This document shows positions 25,779-34,988 of a DNA stretch of 64,000 nt, one piece after another. Origin of the DNA: Akkermansia sp. (GTDB lineage Bacteria > Verrucomicrobiota > Verrucomicrobiia > Verrucomicrobiales > Akkermansiaceae); assembly GCA_017435505.1 (NCBI GenBank), contig JAFSEZ010000029.1, positions 1 through 64,000 of the forward strand, read 5' to 3'. Under the pieces are notes generated by a model that worked only from the letters and a program-made list of their open reading frames with translations, had not been told where the DNA came from and searched no databases. Position 1 is the stretch's first letter, and every line of letters begins with the position of its first letter. A program made the position numbers and the translations under genes.

Positions 25779-26177
25779 TTAGTTAAAGGTGAATGCGCGG
25801 GGAATATAGAAAGGCTTCTTGGTGTAGGGATCCCACACCTTCGCGCCAACCTTTACACCTGTATAGTCCAACTGATTATACGGGTGATACGGAGAGACAA
25901 CCACATTACTGAACTCCGATGTCAACCCATAGGGGATGCCATCATCCGCTTTGCGAATGCGCCCTTCAATATGCCCCGAAGGCGGCAACATCGTGGGGTC
26001 GATTTTAAGCCACTTTTGGCTCGCCGGCTTTCCATCCACATCGGCAATGACCATGGGGGGGCGAGCACCGGGATATTCATCGCGAATGAACATACCAACT
26101 GTTTGCTGTATAATGCAGGAACTAAGGCTCAATGTTCCCAACAATCCTGCGGCTATCAATACTGTACGCATTTTCAT
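25779..26177 (-). CDS. Hypothetical lipoprotein
   Basis: A 132-residue protein with a lipoprotein signal peptide; the lipobox L-S-S-C places the lipidated cysteine at residue 21. The mature part has a V-I-A-D-V-D-G-K-P segment and a C-terminal V-W-D-P-Y-T-K-K-P-F-Y-I-P-R motif. No known domain is recognised. It lies 15 bp after the membrane-protein gene and 8 bp before the acyltransferase-GT9 fusion, so it is likely part of an envelope operon. Confidence 0.65.
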   Translation of the reverse strand: MKMRTVLIAAGLLGTLSLSSCIIQQTVGMFIRDEYPGARPPMVIADVDGKPASQKWLKIDPTMLPPSGHIEGRIRKADDGIPYGLTSEFSNVVVSPYHPYNQLDYTGVKVGAKVWDPYTKKPFYIPRAFTFN

Positions 26178-26192
26178 GTTTTGATATAATAA

Positions 26193-27029
26193 TTAAATCT
26201 CCGGAGAATACGGCAGGAGAAGCACTCGCCCCTCTGCTCCGTTGCTACCCTCCACAAAATGAGGGCAATACCCATATTCCTCTATAATACTCACAATTTC
26301 CGGGTAACAATCCAGCAGGGTTTCCAATGCCGGCTTCAGCATTTCCACCGGACGTTGGGGTACAGCCACTCTGCCGATTTTTCCCCCACGGGGAATTGAT
26401 CCATAAAGTGGTTTGCCCCCGTGAAAATCCACTTTCAATTCGGGACGCCCCAAATGCGTTTCCTGGCGGAAAGAAAGGTTGACAGAAGTCGTCTGATGAA
26501 TATTTGCACCAATGATGCGATCAACGACCAACTCCACATAGCCATCGTGCACACGAACAGCCAGTCCCTGCACATGCGCAATCAAAGAGAACAAACCGGT
26601 CTGGCGCATGCGACACGTCTCGCGCAAGTAGCGATTCAGCTCGCCCTCGGAAAAAGATACCTCCCCCCCATTGGCCTTTTTGAGCATCACCAACAAATCG
26701 CGGGAACTTCCCTGGTCTTGGTACCCCGCCACATCATTCAGGCTCTGCGGGCTCCACATGCGCCATACAGTCGATATCAACCACCCGGTGAAAATAAGAA
26801 AAACGAGAGCCGCCACACAAGTCAGCACGTTGACTCGCGCCAATATCTCGCGCAGAAAACCCCGCGTTTGTCCTTCATCTTCATCCGCAGATTCTTCCTC
26901 ATCTGCATAAAACGATCTGGTCAGGAAGTTGGGATTCTGCGCATCTTTGCGAAACAGAAAGCCCCACAAGGAACGGTCATCCGCACCGCCCTTCTTCCGC
27001 TTTCTGCGCCTGTTCTGAGCCTCCGCCAT
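26193..27029 (-). CDS. Hypothetical single-pass membrane protein
   Basis: A 278-residue protein. A basic N-terminus (R-R-R-K-R-K-K) and an acidic cytoplasmic stretch (D-E-E-E-S-A-D-E-D-E) precede one membrane helix at about 72-94 (V-L-T-C-V-A-A-L-V-F-L-I-F-T-G-W-L). The periplasmic part contains F-S-E-G-E-L-N-R-Y-L, a motif type found in some small envelope proteins such as YceB, but the resemblance is weak. It is the first gene of the operon that continues with the lipoprotein and acyltransferase-GT9 genes. Function unknown. Confidence 0.6.
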   Translation of the reverse strand: MAEAQNRRRKRKKGGADDRSLWGFLFRKDAQNPNFLTRSFYADEEESADEDEGQTRGFLREILARVNVLTCVAALVFLIFTGWLISTVWRMWSPQSLNDVAGYQDQGSSRDLLVMLKKANGGEVSFSEGELNRYLRETCRMRQTGLFSLIAHVQGLAVRVHDGYVELVVDRIIGANIHQTTSVNLSFRQETHLGRPELKVDFHGGKPLYGSIPRGGKIGRVAVPQRPVEMLKPALETLLDCYPEIVSIIEEYGYCPHFVEGSNGAEGRVLLLPYSPEI

Positions 27030-27043
27030 ATACGTTCCCGTTC

Positions 27044-27071
27044 ATTATAGCCACTTTGCACCTGATGGAAA
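27044..27071 (-). promoter_or_regulatory. Promoter of the envelope operon
   Basis: Minus strand TTTCCA (27071-27066), 16-nt spacer, perfect TATAAT (27049-27044); the predicted leader is about 7 nt before ATG 27029. The -35 box is weak. Confidence 0.5.
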
Positions 27072-27144
27072 GAAAAAAAAGCGTCAAATCGCCCAATGGC
27101 GGTACATTTCAGCGATTCCGGAAACATTTTACTTCTGTTTACTA

Positions 27145-27173
27145 TTGAGCAAAAGGGGGATTTGTGCTAGCAT
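27145..27173 (+). promoter_or_regulatory. Promoter of the MBL hydrolase gene (predicted leaderless)
   Basis: TTGAGC (27145-27150), 17-nt spacer, TAGCAT (27168-27173), then 9 nt to the ATG at 27183. A leader of only a few nucleotides, or none, is expected. Confidence 0.6.
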
Positions 27174-27182
27174 GCCCCCCAC

Positions 27183-27953
27183 ATGATACGAATCTCCACA
27201 CTCGCCAGCAGCAGCAAAGGAAACGCCTCCGTCATATCTTCCGGCAGCACCCACCTGCTCGTTGATACTGGCATCAGCGCGCTGCGCATTCGCAAGGGGC
27301 TGGAAGAATGCGGATTGAGCATCAATCAAATAGATGGCATTTTTTACACCCATGAGCACAGCGACCACCTGTGCGGGCTGGGGGTATTAGCCAAGAAGAA
27401 TGTGTTGAGTCTATACTGTAGCCGCTACCTTTCACGAGATTTGCGCGGCATCGCCCCCTCTGCCAAGCTCACCTATATTGAGCCGGGATGCTCCTTCGAA
27501 GTGGGGAATATCACCATCACCCCCATTGAAGTGAGCCACGATGCGGCAGACCCGCTTGGTTACATCTTTCAACACGGGGATGCCAAGCTGGGCTACATTA
27601 CTGATACGGGGCGAATCACCCGCAGCATGCGCAATCTTCTCACAGGAGTCCATGCTCTCTACCTGGAATCCAACTATGACCCGCAAATGTTGCAGGATTC
27701 CGGGCGCCCATACGATATTATAGAGCGCATATCAGGTGATTGGGGGCATCTTTCCAACGAGCAAGCAGCAGAGGTCGTAGCCATGGTGGCACACGATGAA
27801 CTACGCCACATTATTCTAGGGCACATCAGTCCGGAATGCAACACCCCGGAAATAGCACTGCAATCTATGCAAACTGCGGTTCAACAATTAGGCTTGGCGA
27901 CCCAGGTATGCGTTGCACCCCAAAGTTGCCGCTTGAATTGGGTGGAAATTTAA
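27183..27953 (+). CDS. Metallo-beta-lactamase-fold hydrolase (WalJ/YycJ-like)
   Basis: A 256-residue MBL-fold protein. The metal motif T-H-E-H-S-D-H (about 56-62), a later histidine in V-S-H-D-A (about 118-122), D in Y-I-T-D-T-G and the C-terminal G-H-I-S-P-E-C-N are all in place. The start S-T-L-A-S-S-S-K-G-N-A-S matches the YycJ/WalJ group (S-S-S-x-G-N), which are nuclease-like MBL enzymes linked to DNA repair or cell-wall control in Firmicutes. The role here is inferred from family only. It is divergent from the envelope operon. Confidence 0.88.
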   Translation: MIRISTLASSSKGNASVISSGSTHLLVDTGISALRIRKGLEECGLSINQIDGIFYTHEHSDHLCGLGVLAKKNVLSLYCSRYLSRDLRGIAPSAKLTYIEPGCSFEVGNITITPIEVSHDAADPLGYIFQHGDAKLGYITDTGRITRSMRNLLTGVHALYLESNYDPQMLQDSGRPYDIIERISGDWGHLSNEQAAEVVAMVAHDELRHIILGHISPECNTPEIALQSMQTAVQQLGLATQVCVAPQSCRLNWVEI

Positions 27954-27982
27954 TTTTTTTGAAACAAACAGCTTTCTCTCAT

Positions 27983-28016
27983 CGTAGTATTATGGTAGAC
28001 TACGAATGAAACCATA
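27983..28016. promoter_or_regulatory. Overlapping inverted repeats upstream of the GH20 gene
   Basis: CGTAGT (27983-27988) pairs with ACTACG (27999-28004), and TATGGT (27991-27996) pairs with ACCATA (28011-28016). The two dyads interlock, 33-66 bp before the ATG. They could be an operator or alternative RNA hairpins. I found no convincing promoter for this gene. Confidence 0.3.
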
Positions 28017-28048
28017 GTTTCGAGTCAGAACGTACATACCTACCACGC

Positions 28049-30334
28049 ATGAAAGCCTCCTCACTATTGATGATAGCAGCCATGACCGCAGCACCGCTCT
28101 TAGGCTCTGATTTACAACAAGCAGCAGACTCAATGACTCTCCCCGAACTGCGCCCGGGTGCAACTCGGCTGAACATCCCCAAAATTCCGGGTGCAAAAGT
28201 GGAAATTTTGGGTGCAGATTATGAGCAGCTTATCGACACCAAGGGCAATATCAAGCCGGTACTGGCAAACACCCCTGTACTGGTAAGCTTCAAGGTAAGC
28301 AAAGGTGATGAGCAAGTGATCAGCAAGGATTATGAGCTGATGCTCAAGCCGGGAAATCAGCCGGCAGGGGTCAATCCCAAGCCAACCGTCATCCCTGAGA
28401 TACTGCAATGGGTAGGCAGCACCGGTGAATTCAAATTAGGAGAAACCATTTCCCTCTATTGCAAAAACGCATCCTTGGCAGCCATTATCACAGCTGATTT
28501 GCACGAGGTAACAGGGAAAAACGTGAAGCTGGTTGATAACCAAGATGAGGCCGACATTGTGCTCCGTACTGTTGCCAAACAAGACAGCCATGATGCAGAC
28601 AAAGAAGGCTACCGCATGCAAGTGGGTGAAAAGAAGCTCCAAATCACGGCAGATTGCTGGAAAGGCGCATACTGGGGCACCCGCACCCTTCTGCAAATCC
28701 TGCGGCAAACAGGTGGCAGCGTGCCCTGCGGCAAAGCGGTGGACTTCCCCCGCTACGAGCTGCGTGGCTTCATGCTTGATATAGCCCGTACGCCTGTGCC
28801 GCTCAGCTATCTCAGAGATGTGATTCGCGCCATGTCTTGGTTCAAGATGAATGATCTGCACTTGGTCATCAACAACAACTATATCTTCCACGAACACTAT
28901 GTGGATGCCGGGCGTGATCCCTTCAAGGAAAGCTACTCCGCTTTCCGTTTGGAATCCAAGGTAAAAGGTGCCGATGGCACACCGCTGACAGCTCAGGATT
29001 TGTTCTACACCAAAAAAGAGTTCATGGAGCTGGTGAAATACGCCAAAGAGCGCAATGTGAACATCATCCCTGAGTTCGACACCCCCGGTCATGCGCTTTC
29101 GTTTACCCGCATACGCCCTGACCTCATCTACAAAGGCCCCATGAACCATGCCAAGCGCCGTTGCGAAATGCTGGATGCCGCCAACCCGGAGACCGTGAGT
29201 TTTGTAGGTGACGTATTTGATGAATACCTGCAAAAAGACGAGAACCTGGGCGCTGCCGTATTTGAAAATTGCCCGGTTGTACATGTAGGCGCAGATGAAT
29301 TCTTCGGCGAGAAAGAAGACTACCGCAAGTTTGCCGATGGGCTTCTGCGCCATGTGCTGAGCCGTGGATATACCCCCCGCATCTGGGGTAGCCTGAGCAG
29401 CAAACCCGGCAAGACTCCGGTAGTAGCCGAGGGGGTGCAAATGAACCTTTGGAGTAGCGACTGGATGAAAGCCTGGGAGGCAATCAACTTAGGATACGAT
29501 GTCATCAACACCAACGACGGTGCGCTCTACATCGTTCCCTTTGCCAACTACTACCGCATGGATAAGTGCCACAAGTGGCTCTATGCCAACTGGAAGCCCA
29601 ATATCGTAGGCAAAGAGGTTTTGCCCGCCGGCCACCCACAGCTGCTGGGTGCTACCTTTGCGGTGTGGAACGACATGACCGATGCCAAGCACAGTGGCTA
29701 CGCTCCCTACGATGTATGGCCGGCCATTACAGAATCCATTGAGATTCTGAGCCAGAAGATGTGGGGCAAAGAGGCCATGCCGCTTGATTTCGATGCGCAC
29801 AAGCAGCTCGTATCCCGCATTGGCGCAGCTCCCTTCTGCAACCCGCTCTACAAGTGGAAGAACAATGAGCCCGTGAGCCTCACTCCGGCCCTCCTGCCCC
29901 AGAAGTTGGCTCTGCCCGCGCTCGGTCCGAACTACCACCTCACCATGGAGTTGGAATTGGCCTCTGCTCCCGAAGGCCAGGAGCAGGTGCTGCTCTCCGC
30001 ACCGGAAGGTAAGCTCATTGCCGTGATGAAGGACGGCACCATCGGCTTCCGCCGCGATGACACGCTGGAGTTCTCCTTTGGCTCCAAGCTTCCCGTGGGT
30101 AAGAAAGTCAAAATAGAGCTCATAGGCCACCCGGAAAAGACCCAACTGTTGATTGATGGGCAACCTGCGGGCGAGATGGTGCTCAACTCCTATCTGGATT
30201 CCGAAAACGGCTTCAGCAAAAAGACCAAGGGCGTGCGCTCCACCTTTGTGTTGCCGCTGGAAGTGCTGGGCGAAAGCCTGTTGGGCAAGGTGTATAGCTT
30301 CAATCTCATCCCCTCTGCACCTGATCAGAAGTGA
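28049..30334 (+). CDS. Beta-N-acetylhexosaminidase, GH20
   Basis: A 761-residue secreted enzyme that releases terminal beta-linked GlcNAc or GalNAc. A signal peptide is at about 1-18. An N-terminal beta domain (to about 240) precedes the TIM barrel, which opens [14 protein letters not shown] and carries H-V-G-A-D-E with the catalytic pair D416-E417. W-x-N-D and Y-K-W segments shape the substrate pocket. The last about 140 residues form a beta-rich domain resembling a concanavalin-type lectin fold, which might bind glycan. Position next to a small Sel1-like gene suggests one transcript. Mucin O-glycans are the likely substrate, by analogy. Confidence 0.93.
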   Translation: MKASSLLMIAAMTAAPLLGSDLQQAADSMTLPELRPGATRLNIPKIPGAKVEILGADYEQLIDTKGNIKPVLANTPVLVSFKVSKGDEQVISKDYELMLKPGNQPAGVNPKPTVIPEILQWVGSTGEFKLGETISLYCKNASLAAIITADLHEVTGKNVKLVDNQDEADIVLRTVAKQDSHDADKEGYRMQVGEKKLQITADCWKGAYWGTRTLLQILRQTGGSVPCGKAVDFPRYELRGFMLDIARTPVPLSYLRDVIRAMSWFKMNDLHLVINNNYIFHEHYVDAGRDPFKESYSAFRLESKVKGADGTPLTAQDLFYTKKEFMELVKYAKERNVNIIPEFDTPGHALSFTRIRPDLIYKGPMNHAKRRCEMLDAANPETVSFVGDVFDEYLQKDENLGAAVFENCPVVHVGADEFFGEKEDYRKFADGLLRHVLSRGYTPRIWGSLSSKPGKTPVVAEGVQMNLWSSDWMKAWEAINLGYDVINTNDGALYIVPFANYYRMDKCHKWLYANWKPNIVGKEVLPAGHPQLLGATFAVWNDMTDAKHSGYAPYDVWPAITESIEILSQKMWGKEAMPLDFDAHKQLVSRIGAAPFCNPLYKWKNNEPVSLTPALLPQKLALPALGPNYHLTMELELASAPEGQEQVLLSAPEGKLIAVMKDGTIGFRRDDTLEFSFGSKLPVGKKVKIELIGHPEKTQLLIDGQPAGEMVLNSYLDSENGFSKKTKGVRSTFVLPLEVLGESLLGKVYSFNLIPSAPDQK

Positions 30335-30669
30335 TGGACGCACACCAAGAATATGAGGCCGGAGCAGCGGCTTTCCGTGCAGGAGATGCCGCTGCCGGGG
30401 CTACGCATCTTCGCAATGCCGCCTTTGCAGGGCATGCCGAGGCACAAAACCAACTGGCTCGCATCTACTTTGCCCGGCTCAAGAACCGCAGCGATTTGGC
30501 AGATTTGGAATCTGCGGCGCAAGGGGGCGACCACGTGGCACTTTTCGTGCTGGCTATGAGCTTCATTGATGGCAAATTGGTAGAAAAAGACACCGAAAAA
30601 GCTCTGGCTGCGCTCCGTCTGACCGCCAGCCAAGGCAATACGATGGCTCGCAGCATGCTGGAGAGCTAA
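30334..30669 (+). CDS. Small Sel1/TPR-like repeat protein
   Basis: A 111-residue helical protein without signal peptide. It shows Sel1-like repeat pieces: A-G-H-A-E-A-Q-N-Q-L-A-R-I-Y, G-G-D-H-V-A-L-F-V-L-A-M-S-F and D-T-E-K-A-L-A-A-L-R-L-T-A-S-Q-G-N. The ATG shares one base with the GH20 stop codon (TGATG), so translation is coupled. Such repeats mediate protein contacts. Function unknown. Confidence 0.65.
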   Translation: MDAHQEYEAGAAAFRAGDAAAGATHLRNAAFAGHAEAQNQLARIYFARLKNRSDLADLESAAQGGDHVALFVLAMSFIDGKLVEKDTEKALAALRLTASQGNTMARSMLES

Positions 30670-30697
30670 ACCGGCTAGCAGAAACAATACGTCTCAC

Positions 30698-30729
30698 GCC
30701 CCACACGCAGTCCGTGTGGGGCCTTTTTT
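30698..30729 (+). terminator. Rho-independent terminator after the GH20 unit
   Basis: GCCCCACACG (30698-30707) pairs perfectly with CGTGTGGGGC (30713-30722), loop CAGTC, followed by a T-run to 30729. Confidence 0.9.
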
Positions 30730-30730
30730 A

Positions 30731-32737
30731 TCATGACAAAACCCCCGGGAACTCTTCTGCCAACGCTGTGGTAGCACGCTCTAATTCTGCCGATATGTCC
30801 TCCCACACAGTGAAAAGAGCATCTGTCTCACGCTCAAGCGTTTGGTATTCCTGCGTCAAGTCCATCAAACGCTGGTTATCGCTCATATTTTCCGGTTTTT
30901 CCAGCTCGGCAGAAATGGCTGCCTTGCGATCATCTTTGCGAGCAATCTCGGCCTCAACCTCCTCCAAACGCCGTTCCAGAGGGCGAATAAGCGTATTGCG
31001 GCGTTCCTGAGCCATGGCGCGCAGCCGCCGACTTTCCTTGCGGTTGTTGGGCAAATTGCTCGGTGTACTACCGATAGCAGCGGCAGAATCCTGCGAGCGT
31101 AGAGCAAGTTCTTTTTGGCGGCGTTCCTCTGCTTCCACCGTCTCCAGATACTGGGACACATTGCCGTGGAACAATCGCGGGGGCAAGCCAGTGCGGAACT
31201 CCAGCACCTTGTTGACGATGGGGTCAAGAAATTGGCGATTATGAGATACAATGCAATACGACCCCGGATAATCTGCCAAGGCACGCTGCAACACATCCTG
31301 GCTCTGGAAATCCAGGTGGTTGGTTGGTTCATCCATGATCAGAAAATTGGCGGGGTGCAACAACATGCACACCAGGGCCACACGCGAACGCTCGCCTCCG
31401 GATAGCACCCCTATTTTCTTGAACACATCATCCCCGCGGAAAAGGAAGCACCCCAATATATTGCGCACCAACGGGCGTGTCTCGAGAGAGGCTGCCGCTT
31501 CCACACACTCCAGCACGGTTTGATTATCATCCAACACATCGGCATGCGTCTGGGAGAAGAACGCAACCTGCGTGTGGTGCCCAAAGCTGAACGCACCGGC
31601 ATCCGGAGCCTCTGTGCCGGAAATCAAACGTGTAAAGGTCGATTTACCCGAACCATTCACCCCGACAATGGCGATGCGGTCGCCCTTGTCCATGGTAAAA
31701 TCATACCGATGCAACAGGCTTATATCGCCGTACGCCTTGCACACGCCTTCCAGCTTCACCACGGTGTTGCCGCCGGGCGGTGGCGGGGGGAAGCGGAAAC
31801 TCATCACAGCATCATCTTCTTCCACCTCAATCAGCTCGACCTTCTCCAGTTGTTTGATGCGGCTCTGCACCTGCGATGCCTTGGTGGCTTTGGCGCGAAA
31901 GCGGTCAATAAACTCCTGCGTTTTGGCAATTTCGCGTTGCTGCGCTTTCGCTTGGCGCAGCAAGATTTCCTTACGGGCCTTGCTTTCCTTCAGATAAAAT
32001 GAAAAATTACCCGCGTATTCCTCTGCTCGGCCATGATGAAAAGCAATGGTGCGGGTCACCAAGCTATCCAGCAATGCCACATCGTGACTGATGATGCAGA
32101 TAGCCCCGCGATAATGGCGCAGGCTTTGCTCCAACCAGCGCTGGCTTTGCAAATCCAAGTGATTGGTCGGTTCGTCCAGCAGCAAAACTTCCGGCTCTTG
32201 CAACAAAAGCTTAGCCAACGCAATGCGCATTTGCCAACCGCCGGAGAACTCCCCGCAATCGCGGGAGAAATCAGCCTCACTGAATCCCAAGCCACGCAAG
32301 ATTGATTCTGTGCGGGGGCGCAGACGCGCAGCATCACGATCGTGCAAAATCAGCTCCAAACGGCCTATTTCTTCCAAGGTATCGTGGTATTCCTTTGCCG
32401 CAGAATCCAGCTGCAAAAGCGAGGCAGACATCTCTTCCACCGTCTGCTGCAATTCCACGATATTGCCTACGGAACCCAGTACTTCATCCAATAATGGAGT
32501 ACCGGCAATGTGAATACCATCTTGTGGCAAATAGCCTACATGAGTATGGCGCGGTAAGAGCACCTTGCCGCAATCCGGCTCCATCACCCCCACGATGCAC
32601 TTCATCAGGGTGGATTTACCGGCTCCGTTCTGCCCCGCAAATGCGATACGCTCCCCCTGCTCCACGACAAAGGAGAGCGAATCGAAAAGTACCCGGGGAC
32701 CAAACTCAATGTGTAGGTCCTGGACGGCGAAGACCAT
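30731..32737 (-). CDS. ABC-F family ATPase
   Basis: A 668-residue protein with two ATP-binding cassettes and no membrane segments. Walker A motifs are GQNGAGKST (about 34-42) and GVNGSGKST (about 358-366); signatures are FSGGW and LSGGE; Walker B motifs are LLDEPTNHLD and IMDEPTNHLD. The linker between the cassettes is charged, as in ABC-F, and a coiled-coil tail (about 560-640) resembles Uup. ABC-F proteins act on the ribosome in translation control or antibiotic protection. The subgroup is uncertain. Its start overlaps the cyclophilin stop by one base, so the two are coupled. Confidence 0.93.
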   Translation of the reverse strand: MVFAVQDLHIEFGPRVLFDSLSFVVEQGERIAFAGQNGAGKSTLMKCIVGVMEPDCGKVLLPRHTHVGYLPQDGIHIAGTPLLDEVLGSVGNIVELQQTVEEMSASLLQLDSAAKEYHDTLEEIGRLELILHDRDAARLRPRTESILRGLGFSEADFSRDCGEFSGGWQMRIALAKLLLQEPEVLLLDEPTNHLDLQSQRWLEQSLRHYRGAICIISHDVALLDSLVTRTIAFHHGRAEEYAGNFSFYLKESKARKEILLRQAKAQQREIAKTQEFIDRFRAKATKASQVQSRIKQLEKVELIEVEEDDAVMSFRFPPPPPGGNTVVKLEGVCKAYGDISLLHRYDFTMDKGDRIAIVGVNGSGKSTFTRLISGTEAPDAGAFSFGHHTQVAFFSQTHADVLDDNQTVLECVEAAASLETRPLVRNILGCFLFRGDDVFKKIGVLSGGERSRVALVCMLLHPANFLIMDEPTNHLDFQSQDVLQRALADYPGSYCIVSHNRQFLDPIVNKVLEFRTGLPPRLFHGNVSQYLETVEAEERRQKELALRSQDSAAAIGSTPSNLPNNRKESRRLRAMAQERRNTLIRPLERRLEEVEAEIARKDDRKAAISAELEKPENMSDNQRLMDLTQEYQTLERETDALFTVWEDISAELERATTALAEEFPGVLS

Positions 32738-33261
32738 TACTTCTTCAACTTGCTATTCCAACGAGTGATGTTGGCAGCTTGTTCCTCGAAGATATCGGCG
32801 CAATCATCGTGCACCTCGATAGCCACAATCTTATCACCCTGGCAGATGCTGTTCACCACGTCCTGATCGGTTGCATCCTGCACCTCCCCGAAAATGGTGT
32901 GCTTGCCGTTCAGCCAATCGGTGGGAACGTGCGTGATAAAGAATTGAGAACCATTGGTGCCCTGCCCGGTCCAAGTGCGACCGGCATTGGCCATAGCCAA
33001 CAAACCGGGGCGATCAAACTTGAGGTCAGGGCGGCATTCATCATCAAACTGATAACCGGGACCACCGCAACCGGTGCCCTGGGGGTCGCCACCCTGAATC
33101 ATGAAATCTGCAATCACGCGGTGAAAGCTCAGCCCATTATAGAATCCCTTGCTCGCAAGATTCAGGAAGCTGGCGGCTGTCACCGGGGTCTTGGAGGCGA
33201 ACACCGTCAACCTGATGTCGCCCTTGCTCGTCTTCATCGTGATTTTTTTGTCAGTTGCCAT
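32737..33261 (-). CDS. Peptidyl-prolyl cis-trans isomerase, cyclophilin type
   Basis: A 174-residue cytoplasmic cyclophilin without signal peptide. The active-site segment [15 protein letters not shown] (about 50-64), then G-T-G-C-G-G-P-G-Y, and N-G-S-Q-F-F-I-T (about 101-108) are typical. It catalyses proline isomerisation during folding. Insertion loops are short, matching bacterial PpiB-type enzymes. Its promoter abuts the start codon, and ABC-F follows directly. Confidence 0.94.
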   Translation of the reverse strand: MATDKKITMKTSKGDIRLTVFASKTPVTAASFLNLASKGFYNGLSFHRVIADFMIQGGDPQGTGCGGPGYQFDDECRPDLKFDRPGLLAMANAGRTWTGQGTNGSQFFITHVPTDWLNGKHTIFGEVQDATDQDVVNSICQGDKIVAIEVHDDCADIFEEQAANITRWNSKLKK

Positions 33262-33267
33262 GCAGGT

Positions 33268-33296
33268 ACACTAACAATGACTTACCTTAAATGCAA
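33268..33296 (-). promoter_or_regulatory. Promoter of the cyclophilin-ABC-F operon (predicted leaderless)
   Basis: Minus strand TTGCAT (33296-33291), 17-nt spacer, TAGTGT (33273-33268), then 6 nt (ACCTGC) to the ATG at 33261. Confidence 0.65.
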
Positions 33297-33326
33297 GCCC
33301 TAAGCATGACATGAAACAAAGTCCAT

Positions 33327-33356
33327 TTGACTTCTCGCAGAACTGCGTGCTAAAAT
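33327..33356 (+). promoter_or_regulatory. Promoter of the GNAT gene
   Basis: TTGACT (33327-33332), 18-nt spacer, TAAAAT (33351-33356). The predicted leader before ATG 33377 is about 14 nt. It places the -10 box inside the longer open frame from 33311 and so argues for the later start. Confidence 0.55.
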
Positions 33357-33376
33357 CCGTGTGTTTTAAGCCCCCT

Positions 33377-33862
33377 ATGATAAGAAAAGCAACCTTGGAC
33401 GATGCTGCAGCCATAGCAGAAATTTACAATCACTACATTGAGCATACCTCTGTTTCATTCGAGGTTGAGCCGCTCTCGCCTATGGCCATGCGTGAGCGCA
33501 TGGTTTCACTGCTGCCTCATTTCCCTTACTTGCTGTACGAAAAGGACAACAAAGTATTAGGCTACTGCTATGCACACGCATGGAAAGAACGCGCAGCCTA
33601 CAAATCAACGTGGGAGCTTACCATCTACTTGCACCATCAATTTACGGGAGCCGGTATTGGAACGCAGCTCATGCGCGAGCTTATTGCCGCATGCAGGGCT
33701 CAAGGGTGCCGAGTCCTCATCGCATGCATTACGGGAAATAACGTTGCCAGCAAGATGTTTCACCAACAATTCGGCTTCCACCAGGTTTCGCATTTCGAAA
33801 AAGTAGGGGAAAAGCGCGGAGAAGTGCTGGATGTGGATGACTTTGAACTGATTTTAGCCTAA
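33377..33862 (+). CDS. GNAT N-acetyltransferase (phosphinothricin acetyltransferase-like)
   Basis: A 161-residue protein of the GNAT fold. It starts M-I-R-K-A-T-L-D-D-A-A-A-I-A-E-I-Y-N-H-Y-I as in Pat/YncA-type acetyltransferases, with T-S-V-S-F-E-V-E-P next. The acetyl-CoA loop is about H-Q-F-T-G-A-G-I-G-T-Q-L. Members acetylate small amines or amino acid analogues such as methionine derivatives; the substrate here is unknown. It stands between a divergent cyclophilin gene and a bidirectional terminator. Confidence 0.87.
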   Translation: MIRKATLDDAAAIAEIYNHYIEHTSVSFEVEPLSPMAMRERMVSLLPHFPYLLYEKDNKVLGYCYAHAWKERAAYKSTWELTIYLHHQFTGAGIGTQLMRELIAACRAQGCRVLIACITGNNVASKMFHQQFGFHQVSHFEKVGEKRGEVLDVDDFELILA

Positions 33863-33891
33863 GCGGCAACACCGCACGCGAGGAAGAAATT

Positions 33892-33931
33892 TCATTCCCC
33901 CTTGACCTTCACATTGGCCAAGGGGGAATGA
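33892..33931. terminator. Bidirectional terminator between GNAT and GGGtGRT genes
   Basis: A 13-bp stem TCATTCCCCCTTG (33892-33904) with CAAGGGGGAATGA (33919-33931); A/T-rich flanks on both sides. It lies between convergent genes. Confidence 0.8.
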
Positions 33932-33960
33932 TTATTGCAAAAAGATAAGCTGTAGAAGCT

Positions 33961-34962
33961 TTACTTGTTCATGGCTTCCTCAATGGCCACGGCCACGGAA
34001 ACGGTAGCACCTACCATGGGGTTGTTGCCCATGCCGATGAGACCCATCATTTCCACGTGAGCAGGCACGGAGGAGGAGCCGGCAAACTGAGCATCGCTGT
34101 GCATGCGACCCAGAGTGTCGGTCATACCATAAGAAGCAGGACCTGCAGCCATGTTATCCGGGTGCAAGGTACGACCCGTACCACCACCGGAGGCCACGGA
34201 GAAGTACTTCTTACCGGCAATCACGCATTCCTTCTTGTAGGTACCGGCAACGGGGTGCTGGAAGCGGGTGGGGTTGGTGGAGTTGCCGGTGATGGATACG
34301 TCCACACCTTCCAGCCACATGATAGCCACGCCTTCGCGCACATCGTCAGCACCGTAGCAGTTCACCTTGGCGCGCTCGCCATCGGAGAATGCCTTCTTGC
34401 TCACCACTTCCACCTTGCCGGTGGCGTAGTCGAACTTGGTCTGGCAGTAGGTGAAGCCATTGATACGGGAGATGATGTAGGCAGCATCCTTACCCAAGCC
34501 GTTAAGGATAACGCGCAGAGGCTTCTGGCGCACCTTGTTGGCGGAGCGGGCAATGCCGATGGCGCCTTCGGCGGCGGCAAAGGATTCGTGACCGGCAAGG
34601 AAGCAGAAGCATTCCGTCTCCTCGCGCAGAAGCATGGCGGCAAGGTCACCATGACCCTGACCCACCTTGCGATCATCGGCTACGGAGCCGGGAATGCAGA
34701 AAGCCTGCAGACCTTCACCGATAGCCTCGGCTGCATCAGCAGCCTTGGTGCAACCCTTCTTGATAGCGATGGCAGCACCCACAGTGTAGGCCCAACCGGC
34801 GTTTTCGAAGGCGATGTTCTGGATACCGCGCACGATTTCGCGCACGTCGATACCCTTGGCAAGGCAGACCTGCTCGGCTTCCTCGCAGGAGTTGATACCG
34901 TACTTCTGCAGAACCGGAAGGATCTGGTCGATACGACGGGAGTAGGATTCAAAAAGAGGCAT
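33961..34962 (-). CDS. GGGtGRT family protein
   Basis: A 333-residue protein that carries the family-naming motif G-G-G-T-G-R-T at residues 259-265 (A-S-G-G-G-T-G-R-T-L-H-P-D-N-M). It has several glycine-rich segments (G-M-G-N-N-P-M-V-G-A-T near the C-terminus) and cysteines in E-C-F-C-F-L-A-G-H-E. No signal peptide or membrane helix is seen. The biochemical role of this family is not known to me. The NifU-like gene lies 26 bp upstream in the same operon, an arrangement I recall from other anaerobes, which suggests a link to iron-sulfur or metal chemistry. Confidence 0.85.
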   Translation of the reverse strand: MPLFESYSRRIDQILPVLQKYGINSCEEAEQVCLAKGIDVREIVRGIQNIAFENAGWAYTVGAAIAIKKGCTKAADAAEAIGEGLQAFCIPGSVADDRKVGQGHGDLAAMLLREETECFCFLAGHESFAAAEGAIGIARSANKVRQKPLRVILNGLGKDAAYIISRINGFTYCQTKFDYATGKVEVVSKKAFSDGERAKVNCYGADDVREGVAIMWLEGVDVSITGNSTNPTRFQHPVAGTYKKECVIAGKKYFSVASGGGTGRTLHPDNMAAGPASYGMTDTLGRMHSDAQFAGSSSVPAHVEMMGLIGMGNNPMVGATVSVAVAIEEAMNK

Positions 34963-34988
34963 AATCTTGTTCTTGTGTTAAGGGTTCT

